This document shows positions 11,821 to 22,700 of a stretch of DNA of 35,710 nt, in pieces; position 1 is the stretch's first letter; each line of letters starts with the position of its first letter. Source of the DNA: Branchiostoma floridae (lineage: Eukaryota; Chordata; Leptocardii; Amphioxiformes; Branchiostomatidae); NCBI RefSeq assembly GCF_000003815.2, contig NC_049980.1, forward strand, positions 31,823,470 to 31,859,179. Reading direction: 5' to 3'. The notes beneath the pieces are model-generated. The model worked only from the letters and a program-made list of their open reading frames with translations. It ran no database searches and was not told the DNA's origin. The position numbers were made by a program, and so were the translations under genes.

Positions 11821-12666
11821 TGTCAACAGATGTCAACTCACTGAATAAGCTTTACCCAGTGCCTTTGTGCTGCCGTGTTCAATATAAAAGCTTTTCAATC
11901 GCAATGAATATGAGATTAATGGCCCTGAGTGGCTGTACATTTTGTACATGTGCGTCACAAGGATGTGCACACACACCTACACGTAGCTCCTTCAGTTCGC
12001 CTGTGGGCCAACACGGGAAATATCACGTCTACAGGTGTTCCAGTAGGGTTTGTTTATCTGCTTTACTTAACTTGCAATTTGCACATGATTTTTGAGATTT
12101 GCATGTTAAAATATTCTGAACTTGCAATCTTGCATGTTGAAAATACCTGGCCTTTACTTTAGTAGAAATACTGAGATCTCACACAGCCGCTTTGTTTGGC
12201 TAACAGGGATCGTCACTTTACTTTGTAATACATGCATATTATATAGTGGACTTGGACTGGACAAAGTATAGCCTGTAAGGATTTTATTTTACAGTAGATT
12301 TGTGATTTTTGCAGGGATTTTATTTTACAGTGGAAGGAGGTTTTCTTGTTTGAAACAATTCTGTAGCTTTGTTGTAACGCAAAACACATTTTGTGGTGTC
12401 ATTGACTTGACTGTAGGAGGTCACTGCATGCAGATGAATGTGTATGTACACACATGTACTGAATCAATGTGAAATGACTTTTGTCAAATCTTACATGCTA
12501 TTTTAGTCATCAGATTTCAAACATTACATTTGTCTCCAAGTTAACAGCAATTATGTATACATACTACTATATCTTAGATAAACAATGGAAACAGAAAAAT
12601 GGGAGAGTTTGCTGTGAAAGAGCTGTTTAGGACAGCACAATCTTTACCCATTAAGAAGCAACAGGC
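11821..12666. other. non-coding, no recognised feature
   Basis: No coding exon is supported. A short repeated phrase 'ggattttattttacag' appears near 12279 and 12315. Confidence 0.4.
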
Positions 12667-12668
12667 TA

Positions 12669-12862
12669 CTGTAAATATAGAAACTTTCGAAGTGGTTTAA
12701 GTTTTCGCGGTGACCGCTTCAATGTGAACTTAAACCACGGTCTGTCCGCGAACATTTTCCCATGGCAGTATAGTAAGAGACTACACTGCATGGTGCTACC
12801 GCGAACTTAAAACCACCACAAAAGTCCTTTTCCCGCTACCGCGAACTTAAATGCATTTACAG
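12669..12862. mobile_element. MITE, CTGTAAAT termini, copy 1
   Basis: It begins ctgtaaatatag and ends gcatttacag, flanked by TA on both sides. The interior repeats 'ccgcgaacttaaa' in both orientations. It is the same family as 13471-13662. TA duplication suggests a Tc1/mariner-type mobiliser. Confidence 0.75.
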
Positions 12863-13470
12863 TAGTACCCATTAAGAAGCTACAGGCTTTTGTGTGTGCC
12901 AAATACATGTACTGGGACCATAAAGCCATCTTCTCTGACGTCAGTTGTGACCTAATTTTCCCTTCAGATTGAAGAAAATTGTTGTAACTCCCTTCAGATG
13001 AATATGAAAGGAAAAGGTATTCAGTCAATGATGTTAGATTGGACGATAGATTAGTCACATATTTGTTATGTGCAGCCAGTGTAGGCACTGTAGTGTAGGA
13101 TAACCAGTAGATTGAACATGTATACAATTTTGAGAACCCAATCAGAAATAGACTTGTAGAATTGTAATGTTTGTGTCAACTGCTCGATCCAAGGTGCATT
13201 TTCGCAAAATTAGGTCGCCTGGCTACGAAGAATGTGGCTTATGAAGCACAGTACATTCAAAATTGGCTGCCTATACCTTACTCACATGTTCTGGATATGA
13301 TGTATTCGTGATTTTTTAGCTCTTAGGGTAGAGAGTACTTTCATGTAAGTGGTGTGTATGTTGGTTGAGCCCCCTGGTTATGATGAATTACTGTCAAGCT
13401 ATTAACTCTCCCTTTTTTTAAAGTTTGTTTTGTTGTGTTCTTATGGAGACTGTACATTGATGGTTTGTTA

Positions 13471-13662
13471 CTGTAAATGCAGAAATTTTCACGTTGTTTT
13501 TTGCGGTGCCAATTCACCGCGAACTAAAAACCACCACGAACATTTTTCTATGGCAGTAAAAGACTACAGTGCACGGTGCTACCGCGAACTTAAACCACCG
13601 TGAATAGTCCTTTTTCCCGCTACCGTGAAATTAATTCCCCGCAAACTTAAATGCATTTACAG
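13471..13662. mobile_element. MITE, CTGTAAAT termini, copy 2
   Basis: It begins ctgtaaatgcag and ends aaatgcatttacag with flanking TA. Like copy 1 it is about 190 bp and carries 'ctaccgcgaacttaaaccacc'-type blocks. Non-coding. Confidence 0.8.
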
Positions 13663-13697
13663 TACTTTGGATTGAGTAGGCAGACTACTATGTCTTT

Positions 13698-14072
13698 TCA
13701 GACTAATTATCTGTTCCCAGCCTAAGGCCCAACATAGACACAGTTTTTCCCGTACCAATATCTGCGCATAGAGTGCGGTGCGGTGAAATGTTTTTTCAAA
13801 CTAATTATCTCTTCCCAGCCTGGGGCCCAATCTAGACACAGTTTTTCCAGACACCGCCGATATCTGCGTGTAGAGCGTGCTGAGCTGTTTTAACAAATAC
13901 TCCGGACTTGTCAAGGGAAATTTTGCAGACACCTGGACTACGACAATAAAATTTCCATCTAGAAACCGAATAAAACCTGTCAGTGACCAGGCTCCGCAGA
14001 TATCAGGAAAAACTGTGTCTCGATCATCCCCATGGGTCCGAATTACGAGGGGCCTACAGTTGCTGGGGCTGA
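13698..14072. repeat. tandem plus inverted repeat element
   Basis: A block of about 100 bp containing 'ctaattatct...cccagcc...agacacagtttttcc...atatctgcg' occurs twice in tandem (13698-13795 and 13796-13890). It is followed by an inverted partner, 'cgcagatatcaggaaaaactgtgtct', at about 13993-14020. The structure suggests a fold-back element with one arm duplicated. Open frames on both strands here come from the repeat and are not genes. Confidence 0.6.
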
Positions 14073-14245
14073 ATCCCAAGGATCAATAATGCAAGCCTTT
14101 CAGTGCCCTACTGACATCAATAGTGCAACAATGGCCCCAGGTGCGGCCATAGGACTCGATGATTTGAACCAGTCACACCAGGAAGGACCCTAAATAAGTG
14201 CGGTGGGTTCTTTGAGGTGTGGCTCTTCTTAAACATGGACCTCTA

Positions 14246-14365
14246 TTTGGAGGGACAGCCCTAACTAAAGCTACGGACTCATTTTCACCCAGGAGAAGTG
14301 AGTGATTTGGAAGGACAGCCCTAACTGAAGCTATGTACTCAGTTTCACCCAGGAGGAGTGAGTGA
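14246..14365. repeat. 60-bp tandem duplication
   Basis: The unit starting ttggagggacagcccta at 14246 is repeated at 14306 with a few substitutions; both end in 'aggagaagtgagtga'-type sequence. Confidence 0.85.
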
Positions 14366-14908
14366 GGGTATATGTAGTCCTGTAAGGTGCCTACAAATTT
14401 CCTGGCAGGAATTTGAACCTAGAACCTGTTCTGTTGCAAAATGAGGTTTCTACCAGTCTCCCACTTGGCCGAGTGGTAATAGGGGACTTTGGCCAAGTTA
14501 GGAATAAAAGTCAAGTCTTGGAGTTAATTGGCCTAAGAATGAACTGGCCAGCCCCTGCAGGATACACTGCAGAAGACCGACTGAAATTCCATGGCAACTC
14601 ATTTGTCCCCATTTGGCCAAATTCATCCCTGTTTTCTATCCATCTGACATGTCTGCCTGGAGACTAGAAAATGAGGGTCCTTCATGTACAAGGGGTGGTG
14701 CCCTGTCAGCTATGATTAATTACCGGCATGATTCCATCTAAGTCATTATTACCCAGAGTAATGAGATTAGTAACCCTACCCTGGCTGTGCTACTGGTGTT
14801 ACATTAGGACATGGCTTGGGATGAAGATAGACATCAGGACAGGGGGAGGGTGGAGGTAATGAGAACCAGATGTTAGGGAGAGAGGTTTGCACCATTGCCA
14901 GCTACAGC
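14366..14908. other. non-coding; tRNA-like B-box on minus strand
   Basis: 'ggaatttgaacctag' near 14408 reads as a weak RNA polymerase III B box on the minus strand, which suggests an old SINE. Nothing else is recognised. Confidence 0.3.
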
Positions 14909-15125
14909 TTGGTAGCCTGGGTACAAGACTGTTTCCAGGGCTATCAAGCAGGCCAACTCCTGGGCTCAACATGCCCCCAAGAATTTTACTATACAGACTA
15001 CAGTCCATCAGAGTTAGACCCTGAGCCAGACTGTTTCAAGAGCCTGCACAAGCCAACTTCTGGGCTCCAGGGCCAACATGCCCCCCAGCCCCCAAGGAAA
15101 TTTCATTACATGTTCAACCCTTCCT
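14909..15125. repeat. two diverged copies of a ~100-bp unit
   Basis: 'gactgtttccagggctatc...ccaactcctgggctc...aacatgccccc' near 14927 recurs as 'gactgtttcaagagcctgc...ccaacttctgggctc...aacatgccccc' near 15030. It is related in wording to the array at 15378. Confidence 0.6.
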
Positions 15126-15377
15126 GAGTCCAAGGAGGTTGAAAACTCCTTGCTGAGTCAGACTGTTTCCAGAATGTAAGTATATACAGGCAAGCCTCTC
15201 AGCTCTAGAATCAATATCAGCATGTTCACAAGGAAATGTAACTTATTGTAAGGACTTAGGGCACCCCCAAGTTAGACCCTAACCCTGCCTAACCTAAATG
15301 GAGCCAGAAGCTAGCCTGGGCCTTAGCTCCACTTTCACGTTTAGTTGGAGCAAAGGAGCTGGACAGTGTAGAGTAGA

Positions 15378-15620
15378 CCCTGGAAACAGTCTGGCTTCCA
15401 GGCTACATCTTCTGGAATTGTTTTTGTCTGTCTTCTGAGCCCTTGAAACAGTCTGGCCTTCAGGTTAAATCTTCTGGAATTGTTTTTGTCTGTCTCCTCA
15501 GCCCTGGAAACAGTCTGTCCTCTAGGCTACATCTTCTAAAATTGTCTCCAGAGCTGAGCCCTGGAAACAGTCTGACTTCCAGGCTACATCTCCTGGAATT
15601 GTTTTTCCCTGTCTCACCTC
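15378..15620. repeat. 57-62-bp minisatellite, 4 copies
   Basis: Units start with ccctggaaacagtctgg at 15378, 15440, 15502 and 15559. They continue through 'ggctacatcttctggaattg' and 'tttttgtctgtct'. Copies differ by substitutions and small indels. Confidence 0.85.
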
Positions 15621-16458
15621 AGGAAACCCTCTGGAGTTGGAGATAAGGTTAGCTGCTCCTGTAGATGTTAGGTGTCATTAGGCACTAGTTAGTGGATGTT
15701 TGACAGGACATGGCCTGAGCTGACCCGGTTTTCTGGAGGTGTTTTCTTGTCTGTGGCTCCATATCATGCAAGTAGCTTACAAATCAAAGTTAACTACAGA
15801 AGGACTACAGGCATAATGGATAAAGTGACTGATTTTAATACTGGTGAACCATACTGTAGGTGGGAACTAATGTAGTTAATGTTGTTCTGTTTTGTAACTA
15901 TAGTATGCTATTTTTTGTCATCAAGTATACCAAATGTAGATAGCTGTGACCAGAGGAAAATTGACAGAAAAAAAGCGGTATACAAAAATAAAGGCACTGC
16001 AAGTATTTCCCGATTTACAGTATGATGCTAGAAGGTGCATGTAATCCAACAAATTATTTCATCAGGTTGTAGAATATAAGATGTAAGAGAATTCTTTTAC
16101 ACAGCCAATTTTTACTGACTTTGCTTATGTTCTGTGATCATTGGTGCATGTAATCAATGGTCAGCAGGTCAGCAGGGTCAGGGTTGAGGTCAGACCCAGG
16201 TGTCAGTCAGACTTTCCTTTGGGATCTGAAACACTCCTTGGAGGTCAACACTTTGGCTGGGTGGCCAGGCATAGTATTTCAGGTCTAAATTTAGATATAG
16301 TAAGCCCATGGAACTGTCACTCCCACAGTCATTCTACTAGTATGTTCAGGCCAGGAGTCATTTGAGGTCTCATTAGTGAGTTATTTTATTGCATTGTAGA
16401 TATTAAGAAATATAATAGAAATACTTGTCTTTACATGAAGTCTTGGGGTGGTTGCTTT
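15621..16458. other. non-coding, no recognised feature
   Basis: No exon or clear repeat is seen in this interval. Confidence 0.4.
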
Positions 16459-16610
16459 ATCATCATCATCATCATCATCATCATCATGGGCAAGTTGCCC
16501 AGACCAGTTCCACTCTCTCCCTCAAGACATCTCTGTCCCCCATAGCGTTCTTTAGATCTTCGGCCGACAACCTCACATCCAGAGCAAGTTGGTCTATATA
16601 GGTGTAAACA
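16459..16610 (-). pseudogene. LINE ORF2 C-terminal fragment with (TGA)n tail
   Basis: On the minus strand the frame reads TYIDQLALDV, then LSAEDLKNAMGDRDVLRERV, then WATCP and stop. The TYID...DL..AM.DRD..RERV pattern is typical of the C-terminus of metazoan non-LTR retrotransposon ORF2. The stop codon (16484-16486) opens directly into a TGA/ATC trinucleotide tract (16459-16487), as expected for a LINE 3' end. Only the last 45 or so residues are present, so this is a 5'-truncated dead insertion. Confidence 0.65.
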
Positions 16611-16716
16611 GATTTGATTTGATACATACCTGGCTTTGATAAATCGAAGGATTTTCCTAGATGTAGTTTTATAATGCCACAGGGTATGATCTGTACTTCC
16701 TAAATTCAGAGTGGTG

Positions 16717-16790
16717 CAGGTAAAATTTGTCAGGTGCAGTTAATTTCCAATGTTGCAGGTATGCAGAAAAAATGATTTCGAGCCCTGTGC
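16717..16790. mobile_element. half copy of CAGGGCTCGAAAT-type MITE
   Basis: 'gtggtgcaggtaaaattt' followed by 'gatttcgagccctg' resembles the right half of the element at 20336-20663. The left end is missing. Confidence 0.5.
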
Positions 16791-16879
16791 CACATATAAA
16801 GATCAAGACTTTGTCTAGCTAAAATTCTTTCCTATTGGACTATGAAAAATTGTTGTCATCACATACAAGACTCAAGAGA

Positions 16880-17720
16880 TAAATGTCCTTGATTCAGGCT
16901 GTTCTTTATTTACCTTTCTGGAGTGTGGCATGTTTCCAGCCATGTAAGCCACTGTATCATTTGTAACAGTGGGGGGTTCAAGTAGCGCTAACTGACCATG
17001 CCAAACACCTGTCAGGCTTTTGGCTCCATCAGTTAGGCTGCTAGTGTTGTTACCAGGAGGACCCAGGTTTGATTCCTGGGTCGGTCAGGATATTTGTATT
17101 TATTGTTTCTTTCTGTTGGACGCCCCTCTTCTGCGTTTCACATTCCACATCAGCCTTCCTCAATGTCCCTGACGAAATATGATGGATGGCTAGATGCTAA
17201 TTAAATGTCTGATGGTTCCATAATCATATCCAGTTACTTGAGTAACTGCATGCATGCTTTTTGTCCTATCAAGAGGTAAATGTCCTTCAACTTGATTCAC
17301 TGATCATTCAGGCTATTCCTTATTATGCTTTTTCGTTTCCTACCCCTATTTCTTCTTGTTGCATCATTCGTGGTAACTGTAGATAACCTGTCATATATGT
17401 ATGTTCAAGAGACAAATGTCCTTGACTGGCTGTTCTTCTTTATTTACCTTTCCTGAGTGTGGCATGTTTCCAGCCATGTAAGCCACTGTATCATTCTACA
17501 TCAGTTCCTCAGTGTCCCTGACCAAAGATGATGGATGGCTAGATGCTAAATGTCTGACGTTTCCATAATCATATCCAGTTGCTTGAGTAACTGCATGCAT
17601 GCTTTTTGCCCTATCAAGAGGTACATGTCCTTCAACTTGATTCACTGATCATTCAGGCTGTTCTTTATTTTCCTTTCCTGAGTGTGGCATGTTTCCAGCC
17701 ATGTAAGCCACTGTATCGTT
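16880..17720. repeat. nested direct repeats, 2-3 copies
   Basis: The phrase 'gagtgtggcatgtttccagccatgtaagccactgtatc' (here in part) starts near 16921, 17455 and 17681. A longer block, 'ccctgac..a.atgatggatggctagatgcta' through 'cttgattcactgatcattcaggct', occurs at about 17165-17320 and 17513-17660. This is segmental tandem duplication. A tRNA-like B box (ggtttgattcc, 17069-17079) lies within it. The minus-strand frame at 17649-17951 overlaps repeat copies and is not a gene. Confidence 0.7.
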
Positions 17721-17888
17721 CCACATGAGGCTGCCTGGAGGGGCGACCTTCCCCCTGACCCTCAGATGTGGGGCCACCCTAGCTCGGAGGTGCTGACAGA
17801 GTAGGCGCGGCCGTGGACGAGTGCCAAGTGGCTGCAACCTCTGGTGTTCACACCTTTGTGGGGCTTTACAAAAAGAGAAGCTGCAATA

Positions 17889-18229
17889 CAGGGCTCTAGC
17901 CAGCTCGAAATTTTTTCCGTCAGCCAATTCCCATTCTCGCGAAAACCGCAAAAATTAAGTTAGAAAGACAGAACTGAGACCTTGAAAAACGGGTTTTTAA
18001 TGAGATTATCGTATGCGAAAGGGCGCCGACACACATTGTCAACAATCATAACAATAGCAAGACAAACAGTGTGTGGCTTTTATGGCCGTGGACAGCGTCC
18101 CCAAGCCGCCTGTAGCTTCCACCAAGAATTTATGTCCGTCAAGGTTGACGGATTGGTTTTAAAAAAATTCTGTCACATGCAGCAAATTTCCGTCAATTGA
18201 CGGAAAAACGGACGCTGGCTAGAGCCCTG
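17889..18229. mobile_element. hAT-type MITE with perfect 8-bp target duplication
   Basis: The termini cagggctctagccagc and gctggctagagccctg are exact inverts. The element is flanked by the identical octamer ctgcaata at 17881-17888 and 18230-18237. The CAGGG TIR plus an 8-bp duplication is the hAT signature. It is 341 bp with no transposase. The clean flanks suggest a fairly recent insertion. Confidence 0.92.
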
Positions 18230-18299
18230 CTGCAATATAACATTATTTTCTTTCTTCTTTAAAGTTTAAGTGTCAAAGTCAAAGTTTAAATGCTACTGG

Positions 18300-18840
18300 C
18301 TGGTGCCAAGTGGCTACAACCTCCTAACTGTAAGAACTCCAAGTAATCTTGAGTTCACGGTCCCAAAGGCTAGGACAAAGCGTCTACAGGTCTCTTTTGT
18401 ACACTGTGCCGTTGAACTTTACAACATAATGTGTAACTCAGTGTACTGAGTTTGGTGCCACTCTTGGCATGCACATTTCCTTGCCTCATCAATGTGCTTG
18501 TGGTGTATTTTTGATTGACTGAAAATTTGTAATAACGTGTAAAGATTCACTAAGTTTTTACAGTTGCCTCATCAATGTGTTTATGGTATGTTTTTGATTG
18601 ATTGAAGATTTGTGATAAACTACCGTTCAATGGCATGGTGTATGAAAGAGTTCTGTAGGCGCTTTGTCCTTGACTTTAGAACCCTGAGCTCAAGATCACT
18701 TCTTAGAGTTAGGAGACACTTGGCAGCGTGTGAAAGTGGAACATAAACAATTGGTTTCTTTCCCTGCTTGTGATCAGATGGTTTGTGATTCTGTGATAAA
18801 GTTGATTTAATGCATTTGTTGGGCTTTACAAAAGAGAAGC
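18300..18840. repeat. short tandem duplications
   Basis: 'ttgcctcatcaatgtg' through 'ttttgattga' occurs near 18480 and 18566. 'ggtgccaagtggct' (18302) and 'gggctttacaaaagagaagc' (18820) repeat phrases at about 17819 and 17867. No gene is recognised. Confidence 0.55.
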
Positions 18841-19192
18841 TGTGTTATAATAACAGAATACATGAAACGTTTTTTTTTTCTTTCTTCTGGTAAAGTCCAT
18901 CACCTAACGAATCAGTAATTACTGACATGTGTATGGCTGATACGAGATGGAGGTTTGCCAGGTCTCCATCTGGGTGATTTGTAAGTGAATCACTAACTGC
19001 AGACAGAATGATTTGGACCATCGCACACCAGGGCATGCACCTAGTCTTTTTCAGTCGTCCTATCTGAGATACAGTCCTAGCCGAAGCCAGGTAGTCATGT
19101 TCACCTGAGTGAAGTGAAGAAATTTTTGTAAAGATCTTGTTTTATAATCAATATCAATCATTTTTTTTTCTTCATTTGTTTGTTTAATGCAG

Positions 19193-19526
19193 GTAGAGGT
19201 CCATGACTGATGGAATGAGCCAAGAAGTCGTCACTGCAGAGAAACAGCCTGGCAGGGACAGCATCATCTCACCTCCTCTCCTCGCCTCTAAGGAAGGCCT
19301 TAAGACAACCTTAAGATCTCGGACAGAAGTCTAAGACTTTCCTAACACATCATTAAGAGGCAAGGACAGCGTCATCTCATCAGACTTGTGGAATTTCACT
19401 TACCAAAATCTTGGACAGAAGTCTTAAGACCCTCACTCTGTCACCATCTGCTTGTGGACTTACCACCAAGTGTAATCCTTTCCTAACACATTTGGACATC
19501 ATAAAAAAAAAGAGAGAGAACCAGAA
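19193..19526 (+). other. PAM: PAM 5'UTR (probable internal exon start)
   Basis: A T-rich tract ending 'tgtttaatgcag' at 19192 forms a good 3' splice site. The 334 nt after it lead to the PAM start codon without a further intron. This implies that at least one non-coding exon and the promoter lie upstream. The UTR holds an internal duplication: 'cggacagaagtctaagac' near 19320 and 'tggacagaagtcttaagac' near 19412, each linked to 'tttcctaacacat'. The acceptor is inferred. Confidence 0.5.
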
Positions 19527-19748
19527 ATGAAGCAGAGGATGAGCGTGTTCTCCTGGAGCCTGCTGTGCCTGGCGTTGTGCGGCACGGTCGGAGACGCCTC
19601 GCTCCGCCAACAGTGGGCGTACGACTATCCCGTCGAGGACGGCGTGTTCGAGAGACAGAACTACGCCAGACACCAGGAGGAGGAGGAGGAGGATGTGTTC
19701 GAGGATTTTGTGATGGACGTGAAGATGCCTGGAGTCTTCCCTCGTCAG
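19527..19748 (+). CDS. PAM: PAM exon 1: signal peptide and PHM start
   Basis: 74 codons, phase 0 end, donor cag|gtgggt. MKQRMSVFSWSLLCLALCG is a signal peptide with a basic n-region and hydrophobic core, cleaved probably after GDA (residue 24). An acidic stretch (EEEEED) follows, then VMDVKMPGVFPRQ, matching the conserved first strand of PHM. The ATG has G at -3 and is the first in frame before the signal peptide. Confidence 0.93.
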
Positions 19749-22700
19749 GTGGGTTACAGGAAACAGTCGTACTTTATTCATTCGTTCGTTTGTTCACTCA
19801 TTCATTCATCAATTAGGCATTCCTTTATTCATTCCTTTTTTCATACATTCCTTCATTCATTCATTCATTCACTCATTTATTCATTCATTCACTCATTCAT
19901 TTAATCTTTTGCCCATTCATTCATTCATTTCATAATTTCTATTCATTTCATTCATTTATTTTCATTCAACTTTTATTTTCATTTGTTTATATTTCATTCA
20001 TTCATTAGAAAAGTGAATTTGCTATAGTTTAAAATGCATTTGTTAACAAAAATAACTTCTAAAATGGGTCTTTGTCTTTTTGAAAAAGCTGTTTTCTAAC
20101 GATATTTTTCAATGATTTCAGGACGATGCGTACCTATGCACTCAAATAGAGACACCTGAAAATACTGCATACGTCAGTAAGTTCTGTTTGTTGCCAACAT
20201 TTTATTTTACACTCACTTGCAGATAAAGTTTACAGTTTGAACAGAAAATTGAAAAGTACATATATATATTTCAACCTTACTTGTAACAATTTAGCTAGAT
20301 GTGATTAGATTATCAATAAATTAAACATGCATATACAGGGCTCGAAATACTTTTTCTGCATATCTGCACTGGTGCAGGTAACATTTAAAATTACATGCAC
20401 GAGACATATTTTACCTTCACCACTCAAAATTTAGGAAGTATGGATCATCCTAAAATTGTGAAGAAACCATTGCTATTGTTTCTTTTATACTTAATAGGTG
20501 GTAACAGTCAATGCAGCTTGTAGAAATCCATGTGCACCTACATCATAGTACGTGTACTATATAAACCAAGCACATGGCCAGGTTAGGTGCAGGTAGACAT
20601 CAGAAATACCTACACAGCTCCAATTTTACCTGCACTAACCTGCAGGTGGTATTTCGAGCCCTGCCAGTGCTGATATCTCTGTCCTGTTTCCCCAGCTGAG
20701 TTTGTCCCATCAGCCAGCATGAACACAGCTCACCACATGATCCTGTTTGGCTGCAGCACACCCTGGACCAGGAAGGATGTGTGGTAAGTAAGGGACCAGG
20801 AAGGATGTGTGGTAAGTAAGGGACCAGGAAGGATGTGTGGTAAGTAAGGGACCAGGAAGGATGTGTGGTAAGTAAGGGACCAGGAAGGATGTGTGGTAAG
20901 TAAGGGACCAGGAAGGATGTGTGGTAAGTAAGGGACCAGGAAGGATGTGTGGTAAGTAAGGGACCAGGAAGGATGTGTGGTAAGTAAGGGACCAGGAAGG
21001 ATGTGTGGTAAGTAAGGGACCAGGAAGGATGTGTGGTAAGTAAGGGACCAGGAAGGATGTGTGGTAAGTAAGGGACCAGGAAGGATGTGTGGTAAGTAAG
21101 GGACCAGGAAGGATGTGTGGTAAGTAAGGGACCAGGAAGGATGTGTGGTAAGTAAGGGACCAGGAAGGATGTGTGGTAAGTAAGGGACCAGGAAGGATGT
21201 GTGGTAAGTAAGGGACCAGGAAGGATGTGTGGTAAGTAAGGGACCAGGAAGGATGTGTGGTAAGTAAGGGACCAGGAAGGATGTGTGGTAAGTAAGGGAC
21301 CAGGAAGGATGTGTGGTAAGTAAGGCTGGAGGCTAGTTGGCTGACCCTGGTCCAGACTCGGTACAACATTCAAGAACCGAGTCTGGACACATTGATGTAG
21401 TATAATTACAGTCAAACCTGCCCGAGCAACCACCTCTTCTCAGCGACCACCTGGCCATTTCGACCGCTTTTGCTCGGTCCCGTTTTTTTTCCCCATTGAC
21501 GTAAGCATTAAGCGACCTTTTCTCAACGACCACCTGGCCAACGCGACCGCGACCGGCCCAAATTGGGACCCATAACAACCGCATCATTTTCAAAATTGAG
21601 GTTTTCATCGATTTTTGATGATAACTAGCGCAATTTTGTGCCGAAATCGGCCAGTTTAGTGTACAAATATTGAGGTTTAAAACGCTGTATCGTATAAAAG
21701 CTTGATAAAAGCTCGAATTTACAGTGTGCGTGTTGCATTTGACATTAATTGTCATTAAAGACCTCGCTTTTTGCATGCGTGCAGTGTGCTTGCTATTTGC
21801 CATTAAACACAACGGAAACCATTTGTACTTTGCATCGGCCATGTTTTGAGTCGATACTCTTCTCAGCGACCACCTGTCCAAATCGACCGTTTTTTCCCGG
21901 TCCCCCGGGTGGTCATCTTGGGCAGGTTTGACTGTACTACAAGTAGTCCAGGACACTACATTGGCTACCCCCACGCAGGGGTGAGGCACATGGGAGGGCG
22001 CTTAGAAGCTCAGACAACTTAACAATTCAAACATCGTACATCTCGCTTCAGGAAGACCACCTTGCCTTCTGTGGTAACATGCTAAATGCTTTGTGATCAT
22101 GTCTGTCTAGTCTAATAGAAATGTAAGTAGTGCTTTACGTATCTAGCGAGGTGATCTTAGTTTTGATGTAGTATGTCTGCCTGCCTAAATGCCTAGGCCA
22201 GGGACTGGCCCCTTGCTCCTCTCCGTATAGATGTAGTATAGTATGATATAATGGCACACTTTCTCCACCGTAGGGACTGTGGCAGCATGAGTGCCAGCTG
22301 CAGGGATGGAGGCCAGATCATGTATGCCTGGGCGAGGGACGCACCCCCCACACACATACCAGAAGGTCAGTTCAGTTGTATATTTGATACTATGTCATAC
22401 CTGGGCCGCAGTAATGTTTGATACGGGTGTTCCGGACCAGGTGATGATTTCCCGTATCACGCAGGCTTCTTAGTTGTATCACACAGGCTCCCGTGGATTA
22501 AATAGAACACACTCCACGCCCACCGCAAGCGAACAGAGTTCTTGCATTTAGATTTTTCTCAAATTGATGTTCTTAAGAATAAAGTTGTTGTGTCAATTTT
22601 TATCCTTTTTATGAGTAGTTTGGCACTTAAATCAGTGTTTTCCAACCTGGGTGTGACATAAATAAAAAACAACACTGACAGTGTATTCTGTATCGCCCTT

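Noticed and set aside
16459-16487. (ATC)n as a CRISPR-like or regulatory repeat
   Set aside because: A simple trinucleotide microsatellite at a LINE 3' end explains it; no spacers exist.
17649-17951. 100-codon minus-strand frame with Arg-rich stretch
   Set aside because: Part lies in a locally duplicated block and part in a hAT MITE; no family resemblance.
19785-19904. HSFIHSFIHSF-type continuation of exon 1 as protein
   Set aside because: It is read-through into the ATTC tract after a good donor at 19749; the PHM sequence continues only if exon 2 is spliced on.
20600-21433. 277- and 219-codon minus-strand frames with a 28-residue repeat (HILPGPLLTTHPSW...)
   Set aside because: They are translations of the stop-free 28-bp minisatellite in two frames. 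Flanking residues are not protein-like and the array is explained by the exon 3 donor duplication.
21333-21989. 218-codon minus-strand frame
   Set aside because: It lies over the pogo-like MITE and has no recognisable domain.
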